A stretch of 64,000 bases of DNA from Corynebacterium variabile. GTDB taxonomy: Bacteria > Actinomycetota > Actinomycetes > Mycobacteriales > Mycobacteriaceae. Within the stretch, counting starts at the first letter, position 1. Each line of letters starts with the position of its first letter. Under the pieces are notes generated by a model. That model ran no database searches. It saw only the letters and a list, made by a program, of their open reading frames with translations, and had not been told where the DNA came from. The stretch spans positions 1 to 64,000 of the forward strand of contig NZ_BJNT01000003.1 of NCBI RefSeq assembly GCF_006539825.1, given 5' to 3'. The translations under genes were made by a program, and so were the position numbers. Positions 35,624-44,263 of this stretch are shown here, piece by piece.

Positions 35624-37075
35624 GTGGACGACGGCAACGGGTGGGACATCCCCGAGCCCCGACCCCCGGTCGGCAGCGTGGTCGATCTACAGGCCGCACT
35701 GGACGCTCTCGGCGCTGCGGTGGAGGCGGTTGTCGCGCACGGCGCCGACACGTGGGCCCGGTTGAACCAGTACGACCGCACCCATGCGGCGAAGCGGATG
35801 GAGGCGTCCCGTAAGAAGTTGTCGTTGGCGGACGCCGCTTTCATCACCGCCCATGAGGACGCCATGTCGGACATTCCGGCACGTCGGGTCCGCCTCATCA
35901 GCCGGATCCTCAACATCACGCGGCGCGAGGCAAAGGTCAGGCTGGCCGCGGCGACCCGGATCAGTGGGCGTCCCGATCCCTGGGCCGCGGATCCCGGTGC
36001 ACCCGTTCCCGACTACATGCCGTACCTCGCGGACGCAGTAGCCACCGGCGACGCAGCCTGCACCGCCGTGGAGAAGGTCGACCGGCAGATCCGCGCCCTG
36101 CCGGCCTCCGTCCAGGCGGAGATCACGGCAGCGGCGGATGAACCCTGCGCCACGCTGGTGAGGACGCAGGGACCGGATTCACTGGATTCCCTGCGGAACT
36201 TCCTGCTCGACCTGGCCGGTGCAGAAGAGACGTACACGGACAAGGACCATCAGCGGTTGCGGTCCTTCACCGTGGGGCGCCAGGGCATCGACGGGATGAC
36301 GCCGGTACGCGGACTCCTCACTCCGGAGGCTGCGGCGACACTCACCCGCCTGATGATCGACCATGCATCCACCGGTTCCCTGTGCGACGGGAGGGACGAG
36401 GCGAACGAGGACACACGAACCCCGGATCAACGCCGGCATGACGCCCTGCTCGCCGGGTACGGTCCGGACAAGCCGTTGGCGACCGGACGTGGTGCGACCA
36501 CCATCGTCGCGGTGATGGGCATCGACCAGCTCTCCTCCGGACGCGGCACCGCTCTGACGGACGTCGGTGTCCATGTGCCGGTCTCCACCCTTGTCAAGGA
36601 CCCGGAGAGCATCACCGGCTGCCTGCAGATCCAGGGATTCGAGGGGCGCACCCTGTTCTTCGGCCGGACCCGTCGGCTCGGCAGCCTCGACCAGTAACTC
36701 GCACTTGTCGGTGAGGAGGGGATGAGTTCGGCCCCGGGATCGGACTCGCCACCGGCCGCAAGCCTCATGCACCACATTGTCGGGTGGTCAGCAGGGGGCA
36801 GGACAGATCTGGACAACTTCACCTTCGCCGCTCCCCCACAGCATGCGTTGGTGGACGACACACAGACCGACCCTGACCGGTGGTGGACGCACGTCGCGCC
36901 TCCTGAGTCCGGACGCCGCGTCGACCGGATCCCGCCGCAGAGCGCAGACCCGGACCGGGCACCGGTCCACAACGACCACCCGACCGTCTGGCGACATCCC
37001 GGGGTGACGCGGCGGCGCAGGTTCCGGGACAGGGACCTCAACGGTGAGGACCCTGCGGACAGTGACACACCGTGA
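35624..37075 (+). pseudogene. DUF222/HNH endonuclease gene with in-frame stop
   Basis: The DUF222 part runs from a GTG at 35624 (GAGAGGAACG ahead) to FFGRTRRLGSLDQ and a TAA at 36695. The same frame goes on without another stop: LALVGEEGMSSAPGSDS, then MHHIVGWSAGGRTDLDNFTF and QHALVDD, the HNH domain. In the family the text before it usually holds CxxPGC zinc cysteines; here both are Ser (SSAPGSDS). So the gene has a nonsense codon and eroded zinc sites. A restart at 36722 could make only a 117-residue HNH piece. The 80 bp upstream (35520-35600) are unusually AT-rich, a sign of foreign origin. Confidence 0.8.
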
Positions 37076-37136
37076 GAGGCGGGAGGATCCAGCCCCCGGC
37101 ACACGTCCCGACACCACCCCAGCGGAGGTAACACCT

Positions 37137-37153
37137 GTGTGAAATATGCACAC
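37137..37153. promoter_or_regulatory. GTGTG-N7-CACAC palindrome upstream of sarcosine oxidase
   Basis: A 17-bp imperfect palindrome with an AT-rich centre, 136 bp before the sarcosine oxidase start. It resembles a GlxR site with altered spacing and may bind a CRP-type regulator; weak evidence. Confidence 0.3.
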
Positions 37154-37199
37154 GGACCCTCCGCAGCTCTTGCATGCCCTTCTGCCGCAATCTAGCGTG

Positions 37200-37233
37200 T
37201 TGCGTATAGCAGCCGTAATTGCATAATCCGCAA
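37200..37233. promoter_or_regulatory. Paired IclR-type operator candidates upstream of sarcosine oxidase
   Basis: Two sites related to the perfect palindrome before iclR: TTGCGTATAGCAGCC (37200-37214; first eight bases identical) and TTGCATAATCCGCAA (37219-37233; 11 of 15 identical, both arms nearly complete). They lie 57-90 bp before the oxidase start, a usual place for IclR-type control. Confidence 0.55.
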
Positions 37234-37289
37234 CGTATCACCGTCCATCAGCGTCAGAGTCCACAGCCCGATCCGGAGGACACCACACC

Positions 37290-38567
37290 ATGCAGCACTT
37301 CGACGTCATCATTCTCGGCACCGGTTCCATGGGAGGAGCGGCAGCCAACGCCCTGGCAGAACGCGGTGTCAGCGTCCTGGGCATCGAGGCCTTCGAGCCC
37401 GGCCACGACCAGGGCGCCGCCCACGGCGGGACCAGGATCATCCGTCAGTCCTATTTCGAGAGTCCGGACTATGTTCCCCTGCTCCGCCGGTCCTACGAAC
37501 TCTTCCGGAAACTCGAAGAGGAGTCCGGACGGGACATCATGCAGCTCTGCGGCGGGATCTACATCGGCGACCCGGACAGTGTGACCTTCGTCGGGTCGAA
37601 GGTCGCCTCCGAGCTGCACGACCTGGACCACGAGATCCTCACCGCCGACGAGATCCGGGTCAGGTTCCCCACCATGGACCCGGCCGACGATGCGCTCGGG
37701 CTCTACGAGGCGAACGCCGGCTACGTCCGCCCCGAGGAGACGACCATCGCCAATGCCGAGGTCGCAGCGAAGAAGGGCGCCACGCTCCACTTCCACGAGA
37801 AAGTGCTTTCCTGGCGCACCACTGACGACGGGAGCCTGACCGGCGGAGTTGAGGTCACCACCGACAAGGCCACATACACGGCCGACAAACTCATCGTCTC
37901 GCCCGGCGCGTGGGCACCGGTGATGCTGCCCGAACTGAATCTCCCGCTGCAGATCGACCGGATGATCTTCTACTGGTTCTCCCCCGACTGCACCGAGGAG
38001 GTCCCCTTCGGGAGCTGGAGCGAGGAGAACCACCCCGTCTACATCGAGCAGACCAACGGAAACGACCAGATCTACGGTTTCCCCGCGACCGACGGCCCCG
38101 ACGGAGGCGTCAAGCTCGGCTTCTTCAGGAAGGGAACCCCCACCACCGCGGACACCATCGACAGGAACGTCTACGACCAGGAGATCGATGAGATGCGGGC
38201 CCGCGCCGTCGAGCTGTTCCCCCGCCTCACCGGCGCGGTCGTCCAGGCGAAGACCTGTCTGTACTCGGTGACCCCGGACGAGCATTTCGTCGTCGGCCCG
38301 CACCCTGACCATCCGCAGGTCATCGTGGCCTGCGGCTTCAGCGGTCATGGCTTCAAGTTCGTCCCGGTCATCGGAGAGATCCTCGCCGACCTCGCCGTCG
38401 ACGGGGCAACCGACCACGAGATCTCCCTGTTTGACCCGGCAAGGTTCCGGTCGACGCCGGGGCAGGACCAGGGACAGGGGCCGGCTCAGCGCCAGCGACC
38501 GACCGAGGACGCCAGTTCCGCGAGCTGTCCCGCAACTCCGGCGAAACTGTCCGGGGTCAGCCGATGA
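37290..38567 (+). CDS. soxA: Sarcosine oxidase, monomeric MSOX/SolA type
   Basis: A flavoprotein that oxidatively demethylates sarcosine to glycine, formaldehyde and H2O2. FDVIILGTGSMGGAAANALA binds FAD ADP, HGGTRIIRQSYFE is typical of MSOX, and TCLYSVTPDEHFVVGPHP has the Cys that carries FAD covalently in MSOX. FSGHGFKFVPVIGEILADL follows. Homologues end near FDPARF; here about 38 further residues follow, read antisense to iclR, giving an 82-bp tail-to-tail overlap. The substrate could also be N-methyltryptophan, but the adjacent dimethylglycine oxidase favours sarcosine. Operator-like sites lie upstream. Confidence 0.88.
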   Translation: MQHFDVIILGTGSMGGAAANALAERGVSVLGIEAFEPGHDQGAAHGGTRIIRQSYFESPDYVPLLRRSYELFRKLEEESGRDIMQLCGGIYIGDPDSVTFVGSKVASELHDLDHEILTADEIRVRFPTMDPADDALGLYEANAGYVRPEETTIANAEVAAKKGATLHFHEKVLSWRTTDDGSLTGGVEVTTDKATYTADKLIVSPGAWAPVMLPELNLPLQIDRMIFYWFSPDCTEEVPFGSWSEENHPVYIEQTNGNDQIYGFPATDGPDGGVKLGFFRKGTPTTADTIDRNVYDQEIDEMRARAVELFPRLTGAVVQAKTCLYSVTPDEHFVVGPHPDHPQVIVACGFSGHGFKFVPVIGEILADLAVDGATDHEISLFDPARFRSTPGQDQGQGPAQRQRPTEDASSASCPATPAKLSGVSR

Positions 38568-39229
38568 TTCGGGCCGGTGACCGTCAGCACCGCCTCCACG
38601 ATGCCGTCGGGCAGGTACAGCGGGACCGCGACCGCCGTGATGTGGTCCTCCCACTCCTCGTCGGAGCTCGCCCACCTCTGCTCCCGCACCCGGTCGAGTT
38701 CGGCGGTGAGCGCCTCGGCGGTCACGATGGTCCGGTCGGTGTATGCCTCCAACTCGCGGGCGGCGTCCTGCGCTGCATGTCCGTCGGTCAGCGCGAGCAG
38801 CAGTTTTCCGGAACTCGTCGCATGTCCTGGCGTCCTGCGTCCCAGGTAGTGGTGCGGGGAGAGCAGTCCGGCACCGACGGCCTGGGCGACGTTGACGGCG
38901 TAGATGTCGTCGAGGACGGCGACATTGGCGGTCTCACCGGTCGCCTCGGCCACCCGGTCACAGAGCAGCTGCGCGGCACCGGAGAACCCGGCGCGGTCAG
39001 TCACCGCGCCGGCGAGTCGCAGCAGTCCGAATCCCAGCCGCCACTGTCCGCCGGCACCGTCCTGGTCGACGAGGTCGTGGTCGGCAAGCGTTGCGAGCAG
39101 CCGGGTGGCGCTGGACTTGTGCACCCCCAGGTGTTCGGCGATCTCCCCCGTCCCCGCCTGCCCGCGGGACGCCAACAGGTCAAGTGCCGCAACGGCCCGG
39201 TCGACTGACTGCACTGACTGACTTCCCAT
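38486..39229 (-). CDS. IclR-family transcriptional regulator
   Basis: A 247-residue regulator with the N-terminal winged helix (VQSVDRAVAALDLLAS; TGEIAEHLGVHKSSATRLLATL) and a C-terminal effector domain of IclR type (TGHATSSGKLLLAL-like segment: GRRTPGHATSSGKLLLAL). ATG 39229 is preferred; a TTG 12 codons further up would overlap the palindrome TTGCGTATCACGCAA. It lies between the sarcosine and dimethylglycine oxidase genes and is divergent from the latter, so it is the obvious regulator of both; the effector may be a betaine breakdown product. Confidence 0.9.
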   Translation of the reverse strand: MGSQSVQSVDRAVAALDLLASRGQAGTGEIAEHLGVHKSSATRLLATLADHDLVDQDGAGGQWRLGFGLLRLAGAVTDRAGFSGAAQLLCDRVAEATGETANVAVLDDIYAVNVAQAVGAGLLSPHHYLGRRTPGHATSSGKLLLALTDGHAAQDAARELEAYTDRTIVTAEALTAELDRVREQRWASSDEEWEDHITAVAVPLYLPDGIVEAVLTVTGPNHRLTPDSFAGVAGQLAELASSVGRWR

Positions 39230-39250
39230 ACCCGCACCGTACGTAGCAGA

Positions 39251-39265
39251 TTGCGTATCACGCAA
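39251..39265. promoter_or_regulatory. IclR operator, perfect palindrome
   Basis: TTGCGT-ATC-ACGCAA, 6-bp arms, in the 75-bp gap between divergent iclR and the dimethylglycine oxidase gene. The same motif in looser form occurs twice before the sarcosine oxidase gene. Confidence 0.65.
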
Positions 39266-39304
39266 CCTGGCACCACCTGCCGCACCGTCACGAGGAGTCC
39301 TCCG

Positions 39305-41926
39305 ATGTCCGTCCTCCCCACCACCGTCTCCCCCACCGACCGCATCGTCATCGTCGGCGCCGGCGTCGTCGGCGCCGCCCTCGTCGATGAACTGGTTCTC
39401 CGCGGCGCGACCGATGTCACGCTCATCGACCAGGGACCGCTCTACGCCACCGGCGGGTCCTCCTCACATGCACCCGGCTTCGTCTTCCAGACCAATCCCT
39501 CCAGGGTGATGAGTCTGCTGGCCCAACGCACCCTGGACAAGCTCGACGGGCTGGAGCTCGACGGCGCACCACTCATGGACCGGGTCGGCGGACTGGAGAT
39601 CGCCACCACGGACACCCAGCTGACCGAGTTGAAACGACGTCTCGGTTTCGCCCGGGCCTGGGGTGTGCCCGCCGAACTCGTCGGCCCGGAGCGCGTCGCC
39701 GAACTGTGGCCGGGGCTGAACACCGACCTCATTCTCGGAGCACTCCACTCCCCCACCGATGCTGCGGTCCACTCCGCCCGGGCCGTCGAGTTCCAGGCCC
39801 GGCGCGCTGAGGCGGGCGGCGCCCGCGTCCTCGGACTCACCCGCGTCACGGAGGTGCTCACCGGGGATGACCGGGTCACCGGCGTCGTCGTGGAGGACGC
39901 GGGCGACACCGGTGCCGGCAGAGAGGCACCCCACACGATCCCGGCCGATGTCGTCGTCACCTGCGGCGGGATCTGGGGCCACCCGCTGGCGAAGGCTGGT
40001 GGCCTGCGCGTTCCGATGCACCCGATGGAGCACGGCTTCGCGTGGACGGGCCCCGTCCCCGACCTGCCCGGGGCCAGACCGGACGGCACCCCGCTACGGC
40101 CGGAGGAACCCGCCAGGCCCATCGTCCGTCATCAGGGTGCCGGCATCTATTTCCGCGAGTTCGGCGACCGGATCGGTATCGGGGCCTACGAGCACCGCCC
40201 GCTGCCGCTGGACCCGGACGACCTCACCGACACCGCCCACATGCTCGCCACCGGGGAGCATCCGGCGAAGCGTCGGTTCACCCCGGAGGACTTCGCGTTC
40301 ACCCGTGAGGAGATGGGTCGCATACTCCCGGCGGTGAAGGACCTGGACCTGGAGGACGAGTTCAACGGCGTCTTCTCCTTCACGCCGGACGGTGGCCCGA
40401 TGCTGGGCCCGTCGCCGCACGTCGACGGCTTCTGGTGCGCCCAGGCGGTGTGGGTGACGCAGTCCGCCGGCGTCGCCCAGGTCATGGCGGACTGGATGCT
40501 CACCGGGAACCCCGGCATCGACACCCACGAGCTGGACCACACCCGTTTCGATCCTGCGCTGCTCTCCGACGGGTGGATCCGGGGTCGCGCAGCCGAGAAC
40601 TATGACGAGGTCTACGACGTCCACTTCCCGCATCAGTCCACCGGGGTGACCCGCGGACTGAAGACCAGCCCCTTCCACCTGCGCATGGAGCAGGCCGGGG
40701 CGGTGTTCGCCGAGCACAACGGATGGGAGCGCCCGCTGTGGCACGAGTCGAACCGTACGCTGCTGGAGGACCCGGAGTTCCTCACCCGGGACGCCCGCGT
40801 CATCCCGGGACCGGTGGAGCCACCCACCCCGGAGTCCGTCAACGCTCCGGTCCCGGTCGCTGTCCCCCGCAAGGACGCCTGGGGGCGTGTCAACTGGTCG
40901 CCGGTGGCCGCCGCCGAGGCCTGGGCCACCCGCAACCGGGCCGCACTCTACGACATGACCTCGCTGACCCGGATCCTGGTGCGTGGCGCCGGCGCGACGG
41001 AGTTCCTCGAGGAACAGTGCTCCAACCTCATCGACAAGCCGGTCGGCAGGACCCTTCCGGTGGTCTACTCCCTGCTGCTCGACGAGGCCGGCGGCGTCCT
41101 CTCGGACGTGACTGTCACCCGCCTCGGCGACGAGGAGTACATGCTGGGTGTCAACGGGGCGATGGACGTGACCCGGTTGACGACGCGGGCCGTCGGCCGG
41201 GGTGCGGTGACCGTGGATGACATCACCACCTCGACCTGCTGTCTCGGACTGTGGGGGCCACGGGCCCGGGACATCCTCACTCCGCTGGTCGAGGGCGACA
41301 TCAGCAACGACGGCCTGAAGTACTTCCGCGGTCAGAAGATGTTCATCGCCGGCGTCCCGGTGCTCATCCAGCGCGTCAGCTACGTCGGTGACCTGGGCTG
41401 GGAGATCTACACCCCCGCCGCCCACGGGCTGCGGCTGTGGGACGCCGTCTCCGCTGCCGGCGCCGTCCACGGGCTGGTCCCCGCCGGCCGTCTCGCCTTC
41501 AACAGTCTGCGGACCGAGAAGGGCTACGTGTCCTGGGGCGCGGACGTCACCCGGGAGAACACCCCGGCGGACGCCGGACTCGACTTCGCGGTGAAGGGCG
41601 CGGACCGGAAGCCGACCCCGTTCACCGGGCAGGACGCCCTGGCGGAGCAGCCGTCGAGAGGAATGTCCCTGGTCACCTTCGTCGCCCGTCTCGACGCCGG
41701 AACCCCGGAGGCGGGATCACCGGTGCGGGTGGGGGACGCGACGGGCTGGGTCACCGGTGCCGATTCCGGCTACGTCACCGCACAGACCGTAGGCACCGCC
41801 TGGGTGCCCGCGGAGTATGCGGCCCCGGGAACCGCACTGCGGATCAGCAGATTCGACCGGGACATCGACGCGGTCATCGTCGACGGCCCGGTCGACGACC
41901 CGGCGGGACTGCGGATCAGGCGGTGA
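39305..41926 (+). CDS. Dimethylglycine oxidase (FAD domain plus GcvT-like folate domain)
   Basis: An 873-residue enzyme that demethylates N,N-dimethylglycine to sarcosine; the one-carbon unit goes to tetrahydrofolate bound by the second half. RIVIVGAGVVGAALVDEL is the FAD loop and SSSHAPGFVFQ holds the His (residue 55) that links FAD covalently in the Arthrobacter enzyme. From about residue 430 the GcvT-type aminomethyltransferase domain follows (RNRAALYDMTSLTRILVRG, LRTEKGYVSWGADVTRENTP). The start at 39305 (MSVLPTT) lies 40 bp after the IclR palindrome. Its end overlaps the lysR end by 11 bp. Confidence 0.92.
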   Translation: MSVLPTTVSPTDRIVIVGAGVVGAALVDELVLRGATDVTLIDQGPLYATGGSSSHAPGFVFQTNPSRVMSLLAQRTLDKLDGLELDGAPLMDRVGGLEIATTDTQLTELKRRLGFARAWGVPAELVGPERVAELWPGLNTDLILGALHSPTDAAVHSARAVEFQARRAEAGGARVLGLTRVTEVLTGDDRVTGVVVEDAGDTGAGREAPHTIPADVVVTCGGIWGHPLAKAGGLRVPMHPMEHGFAWTGPVPDLPGARPDGTPLRPEEPARPIVRHQGAGIYFREFGDRIGIGAYEHRPLPLDPDDLTDTAHMLATGEHPAKRRFTPEDFAFTREEMGRILPAVKDLDLEDEFNGVFSFTPDGGPMLGPSPHVDGFWCAQAVWVTQSAGVAQVMADWMLTGNPGIDTHELDHTRFDPALLSDGWIRGRAAENYDEVYDVHFPHQSTGVTRGLKTSPFHLRMEQAGAVFAEHNGWERPLWHESNRTLLEDPEFLTRDARVIPGPVEPPTPESVNAPVPVAVPRKDAWGRVNWSPVAAAEAWATRNRAALYDMTSLTRILVRGAGATEFLEEQCSNLIDKPVGRTLPVVYSLLLDEAGGVLSDVTVTRLGDEEYMLGVNGAMDVTRLTTRAVGRGAVTVDDITTSTCCLGLWGPRARDILTPLVEGDISNDGLKYFRGQKMFIAGVPVLIQRVSYVGDLGWEIYTPAAHGLRLWDAVSAAGAVHGLVPAGRLAFNSLRTEKGYVSWGADVTRENTPADAGLDFAVKGADRKPTPFTGQDALAEQPSRGMSLVTFVARLDAGTPEAGSPVRVGDATGWVTGADSGYVTAQTVGTAWVPAEYAAPGTALRISRFDRDIDAVIVDGPVDDPAGLRIRR

Positions 41927-42848
41927 CGGTCCCGGCGACGGTCCCTGCGTCCGCGGCGGTGCGCTGAAGCAGGTCGACTGCCTCCGCCACCAGCGCGTGG
42001 GCGCGGGAGCTGCGGCGCAGCATCACGAGGACGCGGCGGCGGGGCGCGGAGGGACCGTCCAGCGGCACCCGGACGACCGGCAGGTCGGAGCTGAGCTGCA
42101 CCAGCCGGGGGACCAGACCGACGCCGAGGCCACGGGAGACGATCTCGACGCTGGACACCCAGTCGGCGACCTCGTGGACGACCCGGGGTGTCGCACCGGC
42201 GGCGGTGAAGGCGGTGGTGAACAGGGCGCGGTAGGTGGTGCCGGGGTGGTCGGCCACCCACGGGTCGGTGGCGAGTTCCTCCAGCCGTACCGTGGCGCGT
42301 CCTGCCAGGGGGTGGTCGGCGGGGAGGAGTACGTCGAGGGGGTCGTCGAGCAGCGGGATCTGCTCGATCTGGGAGGTCTCGGTGTCCGGGGCGGCCTGCA
42401 TCGACACCGTGACGGCGACGTCGAGCCGCTCGGCGGTGAGCAGGTCGATGCAACGGTCCGGTTCTGCCTCGGTGATGGTGACGTCGAGAGCCGGGTGGTC
42501 GTGGTGGAGCCGGGCGGCGACGGTGGACAGCAGGGCCCCGGTCGCCGAGGAGAAGCCGCCGAGCCTCAGGGTGGTGGGCTCCTGCCCCGGGGTGGCGTCC
42601 CGGACCTCGCCGCGGATCTCCTCCCAGAGTGCGACGAGTGCGTCCGAGCGGTCGACGAGGGTGCGACCGGCAGAGGTGAGCCGGAGTCCGCGTCCTTCCC
42701 TGGCGACGAGCGGGACACCGACGGCGCGCTGGTACTCCCGGAGCTGGGCGGAGACCGCCGACGGGGAGTAACCGAGGATGTCCGCGGCGGCGGTGACGGT
42801 GCCACAGGAGGCGAAGGTCCGCAGCACGGTGAGGCGGTGATCGATCAT
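41916..42848 (-). CDS. LysR-family transcriptional regulator
   Basis: A 310-residue LysR regulator: N-terminal helix-turn-helix RTFASCGTVTAAADILGYSPSAVS with the following QLREYQRAVGVPLVAREGRG, and a periplasmic-binding-like effector domain (TLRLGGFSSATGALLSTVAA; LPADHPLAG). It is divergent from the Rieske oxygenase gene with 83 bp between the starts, so it most likely activates gbcA-gbcB. The gap holds a TATACAT -10-like element before gbcA and an imperfect inverted repeat (CAGATCAT... ATGAATCTG). Confidence 0.9.
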   Translation of the reverse strand: MIDHRLTVLRTFASCGTVTAAADILGYSPSAVSAQLREYQRAVGVPLVAREGRGLRLTSAGRTLVDRSDALVALWEEIRGEVRDATPGQEPTTLRLGGFSSATGALLSTVAARLHHDHPALDVTITEAEPDRCIDLLTAERLDVAVTVSMQAAPDTETSQIEQIPLLDDPLDVLLPADHPLAGRATVRLEELATDPWVADHPGTTYRALFTTAFTAAGATPRVVHEVADWVSSVEIVSRGLGVGLVPRLVQLSSDLPVVRVPLDGPSAPRRRVLVMLRRSSRAHALVAEAVDLLQRTAADAGTVAGTVTA

Positions 42849-42931
42849 GGTCAGATCATACGGAAATACTGCACGATATTGTCGATGAATCTGCCATTTA
42901 TTTCCACGACCGGGGGCTATACATTTGCCCC

Positions 42932-44263
42932 ATGACTCTCGCGCAGCACACGACCGCCAGTACAGCCACCACCGGCCACCGCGACCGCATGCTCGGCCTG
43001 CTGCGACGAAGACCGCCCCGAACCTCCCTGGAAGCCCCGCTCTACACCGACCCCGACCTGTTCTCCCTCGACATGCAGGGCATCTTCGCCACCCAGTGGT
43101 TCTTCGCCACCACCGAAGCCGAGATCCCGGAACCCGGCGACTACGTCACCGTCGACATCGGCACCCTCTCACTGATCATCGTCCGCGACGACGACGGTCA
43201 GGTCAACGCCCTCCACAACGTCTGCCGGCACCGCGGAGCCCGCGTCATGACCGACCGACGCGGCACCACCGCCCGCCTGACCTGCGCCTACCACTCCTGG
43301 ACCTACGCCACCGACGGCACACTGCTGCACGCGTCCTCCCCCGGCGAGACCTTCGACCGGACCTGCTTCTCGCTGCGCACCGCGCACGTACGCTCCGTCT
43401 GCGGCCTCGTCTTCGTCTGCACCGCCGCCGAGCCGCCCACCGACATCGACGACCTCGCCGCCACCGTCACCCCGTACCTCGCCGGCTTCGACATCGCCTC
43501 GGCGAAGGTCGCCACCCGGATCGACCTCATGGAGGAGGGGAACTGGAAACTCACAATGGAGAACAACCGGGAGTGCTACCACTGCGGCGGGCACCCCGAA
43601 CTCGCCTGCTCCCTCTTCGCCACCTGGGGGCTCACCGCGGACACCGTCCCGCCGGAGCTCGCTGCCGACTGGGACCGTTCCCTTCTCGCCGACGCCGCCC
43701 TCCGGGAACGCTGCACCACCCACGGCCTGCCCTGGGACATCGTGGAGCACCTCACCGACCGCGACGCCGGGTTCCGAATCTCCCGCGAGGCCCTCGACAA
43801 GGCCGGCGAGTCCTTCTCCGTCACCGGTGAGCGGCTGTCCCGGAAACTCATGGGTGACCTGCCGGACTTCCGGCTCGGCCGCACCTCGCTGCATGTCCAG
43901 CCCAACGCCTGGTTCCACGGACTGTCCGACCATGTCATCACCTTCGCCGCCTACCCGGTCAGCGCAGACCGGACCCTGGTGCGCACCACCTGGCTCGTCG
44001 CCGAGGACGCCGTCGCCGGCGAGGACTACGACGTCGACGAACTCACCCACGTATGGCGGCACACCAATTCGCAGGACGCCGACTTCGTCCAGCTGGCCCA
44101 GCAGGGTGTCTCCTCCCCCGCCTACGTCCCCGGCCCCTACATGCGCAGTGAGGACCAGGTCGAGGCCTTCATCGGTTGGTACACCGACCACATGATCCGG
44201 CACCTGGATCACCTGGATCACCTGGATCACCTGGATCACCTGGATCCCGGGGAGCGCTCATGA
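42932..44263 (+). CDS. gbcA: Rieske non-haem iron oxygenase, glycine betaine monooxygenase GbcA type
   Basis: The 443-residue oxygenase component that would demethylate glycine betaine to dimethylglycine and formaldehyde. The Rieske 2Fe-2S ligands are C98, H100, C118 and H121 (CRHRGARVM ... CAYHSWTY). The catalytic-domain iron site is NNRECYHCGGHPELAC, with H217 and H221; the GbcA/choline-monooxygenase group carries the same NxxECYHC pattern. The C-terminus ends in five HLD repeats encoded by a 9-bp tandem repeat. It is coupled to gbcB by a 4-bp overlap. Stachydrine or carnitine-type substrates are possible, but the adjacent dimethylglycine oxidase makes betaine most likely. Confidence 0.87.
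   Translation: MTLAQHTTASTATTGHRDRMLGLLRRRPPRTSLEAPLYTDPDLFSLDMQGIFATQWFFATTEAEIPEPGDYVTVDIGTLSLIIVRDDDGQVNALHNVCRHRGARVMTDRRGTTARLTCAYHSWTYATDGTLLHASSPGETFDRTCFSLRTAHVRSVCGLVFVCTAAEPPTDIDDLAATVTPYLAGFDIASAKVATRIDLMEEGNWKLTMENNRECYHCGGHPELACSLFATWGLTADTVPPELAADWDRSLLADAALRERCTTHGLPWDIVEHLTDRDAGFRISREALDKAGESFSVTGERLSRKLMGDLPDFRLGRTSLHVQPNAWFHGLSDHVITFAAYPVSADRTLVRTTWLVAEDAVAGEDYDVDELTHVWRHTNSQDADFVQLAQQGVSSPAYVPGPYMRSEDQVEAFIGWYTDHMIRHLDHLDHLDHLDHLDPGERS
44201..44245 (+). repeat. Five 9-bp tandem repeats in the gbcA 3' end
   Basis: CACCTGGAT is repeated five times without error. The unit is a multiple of three, so copy-number change keeps the frame and would only alter the number of His-Leu-Asp triplets at the GbcA C-terminus. 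It stops 14 bp before the gbcB start codon. Confidence 0.97.

Noticed and set aside
36722..37075. Separate 117-residue HNH gene
   Set aside because: It is in the same frame as the preceding DUF222 part and continues it directly after one stop codon, so it is treated as the 3' half of a broken gene.
44169..44245. Short direct repeats considered as a CRISPR array
   Set aside because: Units are 9 bp without spacers and lie inside the gbcA coding frame.
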